A stretch of DNA of 64,000 nucleotides from Allacma fusca. Taxonomy: Eukaryota; Arthropoda; Collembola; Symphypleona; Sminthuridae. The translations under genes and the position numbers were made by a program. Shown here one piece after another: positions 12,825 through 27,058 of the stretch; the first letter of the stretch is position 1; every line of letters begins with the position of its first letter. The notes beneath the pieces are model-generated. The model did not search any database and had not been told where the DNA came from. It saw nothing but the letters and a program-made list of their open reading frames with translations. The stretch spans positions 57,298,386-57,362,385 of the forward strand of contig OX359248.1 in NCBI GenBank assembly GCA_947179485.1, written 5' to 3'.

Positions 12825-15800
12825 CCATCCCATCCTGGCGTCACAAGGAGAAAGTCAAACTTTCTCCACATTTCCTATCCCTCATTTCCTCTCACATCAG
12901 TCCCTGTGGCCTGACGTGCGGGGTCTCTTATAGCGAGACTATCAACAAAATTAACAAAAAAAAATCTTTTCTCGGAGAAAACTCGAACGGCCCAAGGAAA
13001 CTTTCCCAGCCCTAATTATAATATCCAGCACAAGTTTCAGCATATGTTTTTTCCTTTCTTCAGCATTTCTATCTAATTTTTCCCTCGTTAGAATCATACG
13101 TTCTTTCCAATTCTTTTCTTTGGACATAAACGAACCCCTACAAGTAGCGAGCTTTGAATTTTCACTCTGATTTTTTAACTTGATTTATGTATTTGGCCAC
13201 CTACTGTAGTAAAAACCTAGTATAATAACGCTTCTTTAACTGAAGGTTGTATAAGAATATAGAGGGGACTTACCGTTGTCTTGGATTTAAATTTCCACTT
13301 TAATTATTTCTTCTTAAAACCAACATGATAAACTAAGACTCTTCTGGTGCTTTCAAGGATAACGACACAGCGAAAGTCACTGTATAATATTTCTACCAAC
13401 AGCGAAACATAGACCAAGTATTCAATTTTGGTCTCTCTCAACATCCCACTAACAAAAGTTCCTAGCAAATGCATAAGAATATACGGAGATGCAGGATGCT
13501 TCATATTAGTTTTTCTACCCCATTAGGAAATATGTAACTCATAAAATGTTTTAATCCCCCCAGTTAGTAGCAAATTTATTATCAAGTTTTCTAGAATTTG
13601 TTTCGTTGACCTTGGTCAATTAGGAACAAGTTATAATGGCCATAGACGTGAACCGAAGTTGGAATTTTCTCTGAATTTAAATTCAATTTTTCTCTATTCA
13701 ACCATGAATTAAGTTGTACAGGTTTTGGCGAAAACTAACAGACAGGCCTCTATGTTGAGAATTGTGAACACAACCAGTAAAATCAGAGAGGAAAGTTGAG
13801 GATTTCTAGGCAAAGTCCATGTCATTCATAAACGTTTCTTTACATTTCTGTGTCCTGAGACCAGGGGACTTTCCCAGTGGAAAAGAGCGGGATTCTAGTA
13901 ATATTTTAAATAACATAGATAATTACATAGTTTTAGATTTTAACATATTTTAGGAAATGCTTAATTTTAAAATTAAATTCAAAAGGTTAATGTGAAAAGC
14001 TATTTATGCAAGAAATTATTGTGTCCGATCGGACTTTAATTTTTCCTGTCCTATTAGTTCCTCTGGTTTTATTGAACGTCACGGAAAAGGTGCCCTGAAG
14101 GCCGCTCGTATTTGCTAAGCGTAGTGACTTAATCTTTGGCGGAATTTTGAGGAAACCTTTTAAACTCCAAGTTGTTTTCGGTCTTGAGCTTTTTGTTTGG
14201 CTGAGTCAATCAGCCCAAGTTCGGCCAACTTTATGGTCCACAAGATCCAGCTATGACCTTCAGCTATGTTAAGACTGTACCGAAAGAAAAGAAAGTAGCG
14301 CACTTTTTTATATCATTTTTCTGACGTCCCACAAACCCGTAAAAATTCGGGTTGAAGCTCCAGTCCAAAATTTGACTGAATACAGTGACTCCTTTTATGA
14401 CAGTGCCCCTGAAAGAAGCTAAATTGCAGATCTACACTATATACTAGATCTTTCGATGCTACATTTGTGCAAGTAAATATTTCAAATTTAGTCAAATCGC
14501 CTGTCCCTAAAATAAATACACTAGTCCCATTTACGTTTTTTAAAGAACTTCCTAGTTGACAGAGTCCACACTAATTGCTTTTATAAGACATTCTTGTGTG
14601 TCATCGAATAGACTATTAGATATTCATTTACATATTTTATATATATAAATATATTTGCAAATACAAAACTACACTTAAAACAAGTTCAGTCAAGATATTC
14701 CAAGTATGGTAAAGAGGTGCTATATTTAAAGTCATCACAAGCTTGAGAAATAACACTGTACTAAATGGAAATTTCACAGCATGTTTTTGTCCACATTGAG
14801 AAAAATATTCATACAGGGGTTTACAAGTTACAACCAAATTTTAGTGAATATTGTTACATTCACATTAATACAATTTTAATGTCAATGTGGTTTAAAAAAT
14901 TAATATTGTGGTAAATGGGAATTTATTTTAGTGCTTATAGAGAAAGCTTTAGTTTGAAGGGATCTGTAATAGGAATGGCACACTGTAGAAGGATGCGTCA
15001 TAAGAGGGCCGTACAATGCTAGCGTATAGAATATGTAGAAACTGTGTGAAGGTTTTAGGACGGGAGAAGTTGTGGGAGAAAGTTGGGAGAAAGTTAGGAA
15101 TATTGAGTGGAAGAGAAAGTATTGTGTGAAAAATGTGAGATGAAAATATTGGGAAAGTTGGAGGCATATTGGGGATGTCTGTGAAGAGAAAAGAAGGAAA
15201 CAAGACAAATAAGAGGGGGTCAGCAGTGTGGAACAAAAACGACCAGAGAGTTGACGTGATGAATGACCTGTCCAGGGCAAAACTTGCTCCCAGGTCAACA
15301 TGTAATTACATACAGCTCCGTCTCATTTTCCTGTATGTACTCACCACGCTTGGCTACATTCTCTTCCATACAGTGCACGTTTGCTGTAAATCCATTCATG
15401 TAAAAACAAACGTGTATTTTCTCCATTGGGGCAAAAATATTCCAGTAAATTTTACTCTGGTGCTTTCCATGCTCTTTGTATTATCAACTCTATTTTTGTT
15501 TCTATTCAGTTCCTAGTTTGTTAAATTCAGAGTTGCTTGGATAGAGATTGGTCATTGTACTATTAAAATTGTTTGATGGAGCAAGTATCTAGTAGGATTA
15601 GAGGGCGCGTCTGCAAATGCTTTCAAAGTCAGAAAGGGGTTGGGAAAATTTTTGATTTCTCAAGTTTCTACGTGATTTTTTTCCAGGTTGTCAAATACCG
15701 TAACGGGTTCTTAATTTTTATACATGTCCCAATTATTTAATTATTCTATTTCATTTTATTTTATTCCTGAAATATTTTTGCCACTGAGATTTGAAAACAT

Positions 15801-16968
15801 TAAACAAATAATTTAATTGGGGTTCCCCAAATAATTTAACAAAGCTATCTTTATTGAGCTTTCAAATAAAGCAAATTTTCCCAAACTGAGTCTTCAAAAG
15901 AAGTAAACTTTACCGTAATTTTTTTGTAAACTTTTTCACACAGTAAACTGGATTTGTAGCACATTCCACAATGCTGTAAATTCTTTTTAAAAGAATTGAC
16001 AAATTTAGCTTTAAAAATCGCAAATGTGTAAAACTTCGACGCCGAAATGTCTAAAAATTGAAACTTTGGGGTTAAAAAGTGTCGGGACGAGAGTTTGAAA
16101 TAGATATTTAAAAGATTATAAAAAAGTTGATTTAAAAAATGGTGATAAATTTGGCCAACCCTGAAGCTTGGCGTGTGGGAAAGGATGCCTGAGGGGTTAC
16201 GGTGCATATAAGGGGAAAATTCTCACGCTTATTTTGCAGTGAGCTAAATCTGTGTTTTCTGCTCCTGACATGGATACATTTCTCGTGATTGCATCTCTTA
16301 AAGGACTATTCCGCCTCCCACTGTTCTATTTTCCAGGAGCTCCTCATCTATCTCTCTCTTTGGCCCCATCCCGACAGCTTCCTCCTCGCTCTTTCCATTC
16401 TCTTCTTCCCTTCTCTCTCAATCCCCGTCCCATGTGAAAACATCGGGAGAGTGAAGCTTCCCGCACAATTCCCACCATCAATGGAAAAGCGAAAGTGGAG
16501 CAGAAATCAACCTGCCCAACATAATCACCTATTATTTACCCCTGTCCATTGTAATCACACCCAACATAATCCCATTTCCCACCCCAAATTTACAACTCCT
16601 CATACGCTGTCGTCTCGTCTGTCTAATTACTTCCACATGTCTTTACAGTCCAGGCTCTTTACACCAGCAGCCCTCAAAGCCACAACTTGTCCCCCATAAT
16701 CAGACCTTCCTTTCACACTCAATCTTTTACAGCAAATGTGTGGCCAATTATTACTGTATTTCCATCCCTGTATAAAAACGCTCTTACAAATAATACTTTT
16801 GTAGCCTGTAGAGAGCCCATATGCATAATTACCTCTTCTAATTCCATTCTCATGTAATTACGTCTAAGAACCGATTTTTAAATAAATTTTAGTAATAACT
16901 GAAACGCTGAAAATTTACAAGAAATTTTAAAAATTTGTATCTCTTTATTAGAAATTCTGTTCAAAGTG

Positions 16969-17132
16969 TACAGTAAACTCGTCCTATGAAAAGGCTCCTA
17001 GTAAGTAATTTTCTAGAAGGGATTTTAAAAAAATGTGCTTGTCGTAAATATTGATGACTTGATTGGAGGGTGTGGGTATGAAAGCTATATGTATTTCCCT
17101 TAGGGGTGCTGTAGTAGGAAGAATGCACTGCA
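16969..17132. mobile_element. TIR element (MITE-like)
   Basis: Left tacagtaaactcgtcctatg, right ggtgctgtagtaggaagaat then gcactgca. The arms are inverted copies with several mismatches. Confidence 0.55.
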
Positions 17133-17368
17133 CGTGCATATTAGAGGATGACATATGCGATGCATCAGGAAGAAACATTTAAAGGGAACGGTGAGCTTCC
17201 TAATGACAGAAGCAATTTTGTTGGGGAAATGAGGCCTTCTCTCGTCCATGCCGTAACAGAATAATGATAATACTCAACTGCATTAGGAATCAAAAGGAAA
17301 CCTTCCTGTCACTCCGTCATTCCAAATTACTCAATCAATAAGCATTACCCCAGTCCTTACCCTGTCTG

Positions 17369-17573
17369 TGCAGTCCACTCTCTGTGTAAGGACACCTAAG
17401 AGTTCCCAAATTTCACTCATGCAAACACATAGGCAATTGTCGCATCGAGAAAAAGGCAAATTTGGGTCAACCCATAATTCCAATGTAGTCAGTCCAAATA
17501 CTAGTTTGATCGTTCCAAACAGGAATTCTCTTCTGAGGGATCTCTTATGGACCCTACTTTACACTACACTGTA
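17369..17573. mobile_element. TIR element (MITE-like)
   Basis: Left tgcagtccactctctgtgta agga; right gggatctcttatggacccta, ending acactgta. The right arm contains a small insertion. Confidence 0.5.
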
Positions 17574-18328
17574 ATCCTAACTCATGACATTTTCTATTTT
17601 ACTCGCTTCTGTTATGACACAAAGCACACTCGCAAATCTCAATTCATAGATTCCTTCAACTATTTATGCAATCCAAACTCGTTATTACCCATCCCTTCAG
17701 CGGAGCTATACCTTCTTCTTACGAATTTATGTGTCATTGGGTATTTCAATTTCGCTTAAAAAAAACCTTTTTTTCACGTAATAGATTCCGTATCTTTGGC
17801 TTACGTCAATTTTTTTTTCACGTTTTGCCCGCCAATTAATAAAACCCTTAAAATTAAAAGTAGGAAAGGAAAGTAATTACTTAAAATTAAATGATGCTAA
17901 TGATGGGGACGGTTAATTTGTGAGACCCTGTACATGAAAACTGGATGGGAGGAAAAATTTGTAAGCGAGCAGCCTGAGTGAAAAATGTTCGTCTGTACTG
18001 CTGTATGTACATAGCTTGAGGATGAACAGGAATTGAGTGGAGACACGCTCCACAGACACGAGTAATATTTTTTTCGTTAAATCCCATCTATTATTTCCTG
18101 CTTGGAGAAACATTGAGACAAGGAAGGAGAGGATAGAGTTGCGAGAAAAAAATAACATTTGACAGCAAGGCTTTTGGTAAGAGGAGGGAAACGGATCCAA
18201 AGTGAGATGAAAATTTCATCTCGCCCTTGCAAAATGTGAGAATGGAAATGATAGAGAAGGCTGGAGCCCCAAATTTCCTATTCGACCTTATTATCTTTCA
18301 CGGGCATGTTCCAGACTCCTTTGGAGCT

Positions 18329-18545
18329 TAACAGTCAAATCTCAATATGAGGACCCCTACCCCTCAAGCAAGTAACTATACTTTAGAAGCAAATATTCCC
18401 TCAAATTTCCAATATTTTAGTGCAATGTTGTTTCTTGTTTAATTATCTTAGAATTTTAGAATAAAATTGTTGTTAAATTAAAATGTTTTATGCTTAATTT
18501 TGGGGATTATTTTTGGGTGGTGGTGTAGCGAGAGTGCACGGTTGT
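18329..18545. mobile_element. TIR element (MITE-like), degenerate
   Basis: Left taacagtcaaatctcaatat gagg; right tggtgtagcgagagtgcacg gttg. Paired by the family pattern rather than by a clean TA duplication. Confidence 0.4.
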
Positions 18546-20067
18546 AGTAATCTCGCATTTCTTTCCCCCCTTGGGGGAACTCTGCGTATAATAATTCATG
18601 ACAGGTTCATCTTCTCCAGGTGGGATTGTTTCTTTGCCTGTTTCCGTGGCAAGGAATTACTACTCTTGAATACGTACTCTGGAGATTAGGAGAAACTCCG
18701 ATAAGAGCTTCGTTTTTATGACGGCACTCCTCTAAGAAATTAAATTTTACTGATGAATTACAAAGATCAAATACGAGCTAAAATTAAAATTACTGGGGCT
18801 CAAGGGAACGTTTCAAGCATTTTCGCCCCCAAATGAAATACATTTTTAGGGGTCCTTGATGGTCATAACTCACTGTATATTAATGAGAATCTATTTAATA
18901 AGTAAGTCCTGCTGAGCAAGAGTATAATTTATAGACTAAAGGTAGGAGGTAATGCGTGAAGGCTACATTTCCGGATATGAAAAAGAATAAAGGATTGAAC
19001 ATTCTAAGAGCCTTCTCAAATCTCAAATCTGCCTTCTCAAAAGCTAAACCCCAAAATGTCTAGACTTCACATCGACATGTTTTAACAAACGTTGTTCAAC
19101 ACTTGAACAAATTAATTTTGGAAAATGCAGTTAGGAGATTCCTAAATTGGGAAACTTCAAGATTCAGAATGAACACCACATATAATTAATTGAGAAAAAA
19201 TTGAAAATTTCTATCAAATGTTTTTCAGCATAAGCTTCCCTCTAATATGAAAAAGTTGTCTCATGTGATCAATAATTATCGTTAACAAGCAATTAATTCT
19301 AATACAACTTTTTGGCTCAATTTGCCCAAATAATTCCAAAATATCAGATTTATTAGATTTACCATTTCTTACATTTTGTGTTCTCATAATTCCAATTTTG
19401 TGTCATTCGCACTTCCAAAATGCACGAGCCTTTACGGCTAAGTAAAATTAACAATTAGATAACTAAAAATTATCAATTTCAAAATTAATTTTCACAGAAG
19501 TCAATAATATCTTGGCACAGTGTTTTTCAAGTTTCTCAGCATTAGTTGACCAAAATTTGTAACGTTTTGACTGCAAATTAAAAATAGGCTGCAAAAAATG
19601 CTACAAAGACTCAAAAAACTGAAAATAAAAAATGTAACGAAGGTTAGAATTTAGGAATGTTGTTCACTGGAAAGACCACACCCACTTTTGCAAGTGATTG
19701 AGGCGTGAGTATGAAACATTATGCTTGGGAGTCCCTCACTACAATTATTAACATTTTTTGAGAGGAAATATTAATACACGCGAGTTTTCTCATCTCCACC
19801 GGATATTCCGAGTAATAATCATTTCTGAGAATCCTTTCATCCCATACACTAATTTTCAATAGACGTGTTCAGAACCGGAGTGCCCTGCAAATTGATTCCA
19901 CACTCAAAACCAGAACCAGTCTGTTTTCCAATTATTTATGCTCCGTGGGTATAATTACTCTCATTACAGAGTCACACCACAGAAAAACAAACCTTAGGAG
20001 TCATATATGTCATCATTTATGTCCTTTCAAAAAATCAAATCATTTTTTACCAGTAATCCTTTTCATA

Positions 20068-20253
20068 TGCAGTAGACTCCAGTGTATTTCGTTTGCCTGG
20101 AGACACTAAAATTTGACTGCTTAAAAATGATTGATTTTTAAAACATCAAAATAAAATGTATATGGAACGTTTCAAGGAGGATGGGATGACGTTTGGGAAG
20201 AGATAACGAGGATTCTGTTTTCAAAAGGTCTGTTATAAAGAAGGTTGACTGTA
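20068..20253. mobile_element. TIR element (MITE-like)
   Basis: Left tgcagtagactccagtgtat, right gtctgttataaagaaggttg actgta. The right end is close to consensus and the left is diverged. Confidence 0.6.
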
Positions 20254-22994
20254 AATACTATCAACATTGCAAAACTCTTGTAAATGGACGATCTCACAAT
20301 TTCATGAAGGGAATTCCATGAGGGAGTCTGTTATAACAAGTTTTCACTCCAACGACCTGAGGCAACTATAAGCGGATTAGAAATACTTGAGGAGTTAGGT
20401 GTGTGACTTAATTTAGTCCTTTTTTTCTTACTCTCACACGCTCCAATCCGCTTACAAGAGATTCTAACATCTTCAACTCAGTTTCTCAAGAGGGCTCTCT
20501 AAATCCCCAAATCACGCTTCAAATATAATACTCCGTCCTTTATAATAGGATTTACAAAGATGCCAGCATCAAGTTTAGCAAGCAAAATTAGACGTAGGAT
20601 TAGAAGCTTTCCCAAGAAAAATCTCGTGAAAATAAAAAGTACATGCAGTTAGGAAGAAGTTTTGGGGGAAGGGGGGAGGGTTTTCTTTTAATTTCAGATA
20701 CATGTGCGCCAGTGCTGAGTAGTCCCATTTTACACAATCATATTATAATCCTTTCATTTTCCTCAAGGTTTGAAAGTAAACTCTCACTATAGCGGACTCC
20801 CGTACAAGACTACCATTTTCTCTAGCTTAGCACAGAACCCACAACGAGTTCCTAAATTAACAAACGAACGAAAAATCAAGATATCAAGTAATAACTAAAT
20901 ATTATCCCGTATCCCTTATAAACACGTTTTCGCAGAACGTTTCCAATACAGTGCACCATGTCTATGACGGTCGAAATTTTAAGAAAATTGTCTTAAAAAG
21001 AGTCAGCTTTCTTCACTGCAATTCTGCCAATATTTTCAATTCACACAATTTTTTACTTCCGTCTCCAGAAAAATAAACTTGCAGACAGCTATGTCACTTA
21101 AATGCGTCAAATTTTATGTCAAAGTCCTTACAGTCGTTTATTAACTTGGTTCAATTTTTTAAAAAATAGATACTTTCAAGCATTTAGATTTTGAAAATAT
21201 TTTGATAATAAACTGAAGAACGCTTGATGTCCGCCTAAATTAATTAGTTTGTCAAATAATGACAAAAATTAAATCAGTTAATTACATAATATTTTTTGTT
21301 AAAAAAATCGCTTTACTGGAGGCTTTTAGATTTTTAAGAGGAAAAATAAATAAAAATTTGGTCTGTTGAGAATAATATTGGGGAAAATAGCGGGAAGTTG
21401 AAAGGGGAATGCAAACGGAATTATTGGTTGATTTTCTTAAACTCGTTGAGGGAGGAGCGGGGTGGTGAAGGATTAAGATAGGGTGAGGTGAGGGGACCGC
21501 TATAATGAGATGATGATGGAAAAGATGTTCCCGTGACCTTTCACCAATCGTTGAGGAAGGGAGGAAAACCCGCGGTTTGCTTTCTCCTTCTGAATTCGCC
21601 TTTTCCAAGGCTGTCCACGTCCTCAACTCATTTCTCCGCAAGGACTTGGAAGGAACGAGAAAAATTTCCTCTCCTTTATTTCCTACAGCGCTCAATCCTT
21701 TAAGCTCTATGTAATAGCCCCGGTTCCTCCGAACCCTCCCTCACTGTCCCACGCGTTAAACGACGAATAAACTCCTGGGGCCCACATTTTCTCCAACCAT
21801 TCCTACATCCATTTTTACCTTTACTTAGATATACAAAAACGCATTTTATTCCATTTAGCCAATATTCTACGCCTTGCATGTGCAACTGCAATTCCACCCA
21901 CCCTTTTTATACAAGTGAATCTTTGAAAAAACTTAAATAGTAAAATATTTGGATACAGAAGACACCTTAGTAATCTAGTATGCAGCATCTCTTCAATATA
22001 AGGGGCATCTCATGAACAGCTGTACAGAACCATGTAATTAGATAATTGAGTAAATAAACATTTTTGTGGAAAAAATTCCTGAGCTCCTATTTGTACATAT
22101 TTGACCATTTTGTGGGGGAAACAGAATGTGGGAATTGTAAAGGTGCAAGGACGTGAATTGGAATTGGGACGTGTTTTCCAGCGACATAAGCCTTGGCTTT
22201 TTTCGTCTAAGAGTAATGGGACCGGTTGAGGGAAACGTTGTTAAACCAATGAGCACTCGTCACACGGAGGATCAGGAGTAGCCCAAATTGCTATTTTATA
22301 AAAACATTGGCATGGCTAGAGATTCAGGGTTGGACATTTTAGAAAGAGAAAATTTGTATTCTAGGAATGATGGAGATTTTCCCGTTTCCCTTGACTATTG
22401 TCAACATCTGTTAACAAGGGATTTTAGCCCAATTCGGATTCTAATCCCATATTTGAATAATTTGTTCACTCAGGAAATTTGTGAAATTTACAAAAACACA
22501 GCGTCGCACAAATTTATTTAGAATTTATTATTAATTATACTAAACAATATCAGGGATAGATCGACAGTGTCTCGACAAATTTTCCCTTTAGGGATAAATA
22601 CGATTGTAGATGCAAAGGAGTCGTTCTTGAGTGCACTTGATGGGAAAAATGGAAATTTCCAACCCTGGGCGCAAATGCTTTCAATCATTTTATATTACCC
22701 AAATTATGGTTTTTTCCTCCCCAATTAACCGCCCTGTTCCGTCATCTCTCGCCATTGACGGTCGTAAATCCCGGGAATCTTCTACTCCGTCTGCATTTAA
22801 TTTTTACTCCATTCTTTTGATTTTGTTCGTTTATTACCCGGCCTTGTGGGATCCCATTGGTTATCGGAGAGTATCTTCTTCCATGGAGAATTTTTGAATA
22901 CTGCCCCGGAGATTTTATTGGAGCTTGGAGTTTTTCATAGCTTTCGGGCTTCTTGATTGTTTGTTGAATGCTGATGAGATTTTTGTTGTTGCAG

Positions 22995-23143
22995 GTATAA
23001 TGCTGAAGGATAATGCGGAGCAAGTGATATTAGACCCCGTTTTAATAGCAAAACACTATTTGAAGTCTTGGTTTGCTTTGGATCTGATATCATCCATTCC
23101 TTTGGATTACATTGTTCTCATTGTCTGCTACCTCGAATATTGC
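22995..23143 (+). CDS. Ih: Ih/HCN channel exon: S2-S3 linker and S3
   Basis: The first two bases complete the split Gly codon. The translation is [14 protein letters not shown], then [20 protein letters not shown] (the S2-S3 linker and start of S3), then [14 protein letters not shown]. The [10 protein letters not shown] and [12 protein letters not shown] motifs are strongly conserved in the family. The acceptor is ttgcag at 22989-22994 and the donor TGC|gtaagt at 23144, leaving phase 0. The end of the exon, VCYLEYC, replaces the IFNQ-like ending I remember from other arthropod Ih proteins. It places two cysteines just before the extracellular S3-S4 loop. This end may be species-specific or one of several splice choices, since arthropod Ih genes are known to vary in this loop. 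Confidence 0.95.
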
Positions 23144-26100
23144 GTAAGTCCCTTTAATTCATTCAAAACCTTATGTCGTGTAATAAAATCTTTTTAAATC
23201 ACTCATTTAACCCAATGTTGGGGACCTCTTAGAGGAAATAAAAACTGATTCTTCAAGTTAAAGTTGTAAAATCACAATTTACATATTACGGGCGAGTGTA
23301 AAAAATTTTGCAATTATTTTAACCTTAAATGCTCAGTTAGGAGGAACTGTACGGTCCATAATAAAACAACCAGTATTTCAGCATTAATTCAGATTTTCTC
23401 TAAAATTATTACACTTGAGCGAAAAATTAAGTGAAATATGTAAGCATATCTATTTAAGGCAGCTGTCCCTAAGAAAATGGTCAGGAAACACCGAAATCGG
23501 AATAAAATCATACAAGTAATTACTCATTTTGTTGAGGAAATTTTAAGGAGTTGAAATGTGTGTTTGAAATTAGTCTGAATTACACAAGTTAGAAAAAAAT
23601 GTTGTTAACCAGCTTATGGAATTTGTGTGGGATTATAAATTGGTCCAGTGGGGGAAGTTATCATGCTAATTAAAAGTCCTTGGGAATGCAAAGTGTTTCG
23701 AGTCTGAAAATCCGAAAAGGTCTCTGAATGAAAGGAAGGAATTTCCAGGAACTTTTGTTATTCTCAAGCACTTTGTTCCCAGCCCTCTCAATTCCTTGAA
23801 ATGTGTTTTAATGAAAGTGAAACTAATTTAAGACTTGTCTTTGTGGCTCTGCATGACCATTTACAATGGAACAGTCAACTCCGTCTGAATGGCAAGTGAG
23901 GCCTTGAGTTAATTAGATCCTTTTCCAGCTTACACTTCCTTCACAGTCAAAATACAGTAGAACGTCCTTACCCCGCCGGTTAGTTTATAGGGGCGTTAAA
24001 ATTCTATCGTACAAGGAGATTCAATTCTACTGGCTAAAATAATATACCTGTCAAATTTTGCAAGACAAAGGCGCATCGGCCCTTGTGACGAGACAGGTTT
24101 CTCCGGTGGGGCTGTTATAACGAGACTAACTATGTATACATAATTCAAATAAATCCGTAAATTTACCCATGACCGCGTTCTGTCAGGGCTTTGAGGTAGT
24201 ACAGGAGTGCTATTTTAGCCTTCCTTCCCTTATAAACAAGTTCTACTGTGCTGCGGAATAAGCATGCTCCAGGACTTCGGAATTCGACATTATTACAAGA
24301 TTACATTTGAAGTGGTACAAGAAGCATGGAATCTGCATACAATACAGATATATCAGGACAGTCTTTAGTTCCCTACAAGGAAGGCCCTTAATCACCTAAT
24401 TTCATAATTAGTATGCTATTCACTCATCCAAATTGAATAATTGCTTCCCTGGCTTATGTTTTAGGAAGGTCCATTATAAATGTTCTAGAATATTTATTAA
24501 AGCTTCACTGGAGGTACAACTAGCCAGGAGATTCCGCATCGTATCTGGGAAAATAAATTGTGTCATTGTAGCGATCGGTTTATAAATGAGGCCGTTATAA
24601 AGAGGTCCTGCTATTGTAAAGCTTTAGGAGTAAGAATATTAAGCCCAAAATATCTCGCATAAAATTTAATGTAGATACGTCTCTTTAACTAAGTTTTACT
24701 AAGGAGCCCGTAATAAAGAAGTTTAACTGTAGTTGTGAGAGAATTTGCTCTAGTATTTCATTTAGTTGAATTTTAAAGCTCCGGGAAAAGTTTAACCCCA
24801 GCTGACAATATTTCCTCACTTAATTTATTTACTTGTGGGGAATTTTAGTACATGGTAATAAAAGCGGGAAAAATTTGCGACGAAGGTTAGTCTATTGGAA
24901 AACATTCCCGGGAAAAGTTTTTCTTTCTTTTTTCTCTACGCTTGATTCTTTAATTATAAAGTTAGGGGAAATTGTAGGTAGAGAAAGGATTGAGGAGGAA
25001 TTACTGGGCTATGTGTACATTCGAAATTAGAAGGGAGACTGTGAGAGGACGATGTACGCAGGGGAGAGAAATGTGTGTGAGAGAAAGTGAGTGGAAACAG
25101 AAACTTGTCTTCCGATGGTTGTAAATTATCAAACCCCATTAAGGAAATCCTTTATCCTTGTAAACCACATTGTTTCTTTTTCCCTCAACTTTTTTTCACT
25201 GACACCAAATTACTCTCTGGTCTCTATTTGTCCCTCAACAAAACTCTACAGTCATTTATCCATACTCCGGACCTCCCCTCACTCTCTTCCAAAAATCCCA
25301 ACAGCTCACCTCATTTTTTTCCCCCCAACACCTTTCCCATATCGTTCAAAATGTCTCTTCTACAAATAAAATTCCAACGAGTCTCTTTATAGTGGAATAT
25401 ACATTATAAAGTGTAATCTTGATAATTTATCCTTACAATATTGCAATAAAATTATTTTACCCTATTTACCGTTAGTGTTAAAATTGTTGCATTGCAAAAG
25501 GATGTCTTGTTCAAAAGGAAACCATTTGCAAATTCCCAGTACTTCCTTTCTTGCTGAGTGGATATTGTTTTATTTTGAGGTGATTTTAAATTAAACAGAA
25601 AGATTTCACTGTAGATTGGATGGGACGTAGAAACTCCCTCGGTTGTTCACGCCTGGACGAGCAGGACATTCTAGGAATAATGGATCGTAAAGACAAAAGG
25701 AATTAAAAAACAATCCCGCACTTTTTCTTCTTTCACTATTCTACATACTTTCCCTTAATTTACAAGCCCTCCGATGAGAAAATACCAGATCTCATTGCTA
25801 ACAAGGACCCTGCAATTATTTAATTAAAACTTTACCCCGTCTTTGCCCAAATGAACCTTGCTTTGGATTTCAGGGAATGCATGTTAAGCAAAGATTTTTT
25901 GAAAGTTGGATTTTAAGGCAAACTTGGACCGGCATTCATTTTTTCGCAATTTACGAGCTCAGGTTTAAAAAATGACTCGTAAAAAAGCAAAATGAATTTA
26001 GAACGGGTGTGTGTACATGATTTATTTTTAAATTATAAAAATTTATATAAGAGACTTAATAAGGGGTAATACATAGTATGAAAAAAAAAATTTCTACGAA

Positions 26101-26410
26101 AAATGTTTCTGCTTTGAGACGTCAGAATTGAGGAAAATTTGAGTTGCACTGTACTTCACTCTGTTATTTTCCAGTCTGAATAAAACATGTTTCTTGTGTT
26201 GAGCGAAAAGGTTTGGACGCAAAACTTTTTGTGTAAAAAATAGTTCCTGCAGATATTGTGAGCATTGCTTTGGAGAAAATATAATTACAATTTCTCTGTT
26301 TTTCTGATATTGTGTTTTCGCAATGCTGGGGTTGGGTGCAGTCACATTAGACGCCTATACGAAGGTTTCGGAGGAGCTAATTTGTAATGTATTTGCTGAT
26401 TTTGTTGCAG
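23144..26410 (+). other. Ih: Ih intron between S3 and S4 exons (3.3 kb)
   Basis: The smallest intron in the window, gtaagt to ttgttgcag. It holds one paired element (23953-24136) and right-hand ends finishing near 24253, 24618, 24731 and 26163. A micro-exon for the S3-S4 loop could hide here, but I could not find one. Confidence 0.8.
23953..24136. mobile_element. TIR element (MITE-like)
   Basis: Left tacagtagaacgtccttacc, right ggctgttataacgagactaa then ctatgta. 184 bp with TA at both ends. Confidence 0.6.
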
Positions 26411-26557
26411 GATTTCAGCGACAATGTCCACAGCTTCCAGTTCATCCACGCGGGACGTGCTCTGAAGATTCTTCGAATGGTAAAACTGCTGAGTTTGGTT
26501 CGGCTCCTTCGGCTCTCTCGACTCGTTCGTTATGTGTCCCAATGGGAAGAGGTCTAT
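26411..26557 (+). CDS. Ih: Ih/HCN channel exon: S4 voltage sensor
   Basis: Forty-nine codons encode the S3-S4 loop end ([15 protein letters not shown]) and S4. Basic residues occur at every third position (R, K, R, K, then Ser in KLLSLV, then R, R, R, R), followed by [11 protein letters not shown]. The array of positive charges interrupted by one serine, and the S4-S5 linker motif QWEEVY, are HCN hallmarks. S4 moves inward on hyperpolarization and opens the pore. The acceptor is tttgttgcag and the donor TAT|gtaagt at 26558; the exon enters and leaves in phase 0. It has no in-frame stop and is far more GC-rich than the surrounding intron. Confidence 0.97.
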
Positions 26558-27058
26558 GTAAGTCTCATCACTTTCTTATTCTCTCCCCATCCATTTCCAA
26601 CTCATCGACTGTCACCAAAAAATATCTTCACTTTTTTATCTTTTCTTTTCACTTCTCCTTTTCTTTCTGTTACATCTTAATTTTCTCCAGAAAAAATTGC
26701 ATCCGTAGAGATATTTGAAAAGATGAAGCGTTTATATACAATGTGATCCGACATGGAAAGTATATTTGTAAGATTGTTGCTGTACAGAGTTGGATTAAAT
26801 ACTCAGGAAAATTGGTTCCCGTATCTTTACAATGACCCTAATAAGTAGCATAAAATTCTACGTTTTTAGCCCAAATATGTTAATTATATGAATTTCGGTT
26901 GTAGGGATTTTTCCGGATTTCCTAAATAGAGAAAATTCGTTCCATAGAGTAGCGTACGTATACCTATTATAGTGATTAAATAGTTATGTGAAACGTCCGA
27001 ACTACACAAACAGGACAGTTCGTAGTCAAATTTACCCTCAATTATTTAGTAAACAGCA

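Larger units (their letters stand above)
8602..22994 (+). other. Ih: Ih intron between S1-S2 and S3 exons (14.4 kb)
   Basis: gtaagt at 8602, ttgcag ending at 22994. It contains inverted-repeat elements at 8966-9351, 10393-10502, 12633-12824, 16969-17132, 17369-17573, 18329-18545 and 20068-20253, plus single ends near 9772, 12905, 14381, 14961, 20330, 20780 and 21495. Between these I see AT-rich unique-looking sequence without exon, tRNA or transposase signal. Confidence 0.8.
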
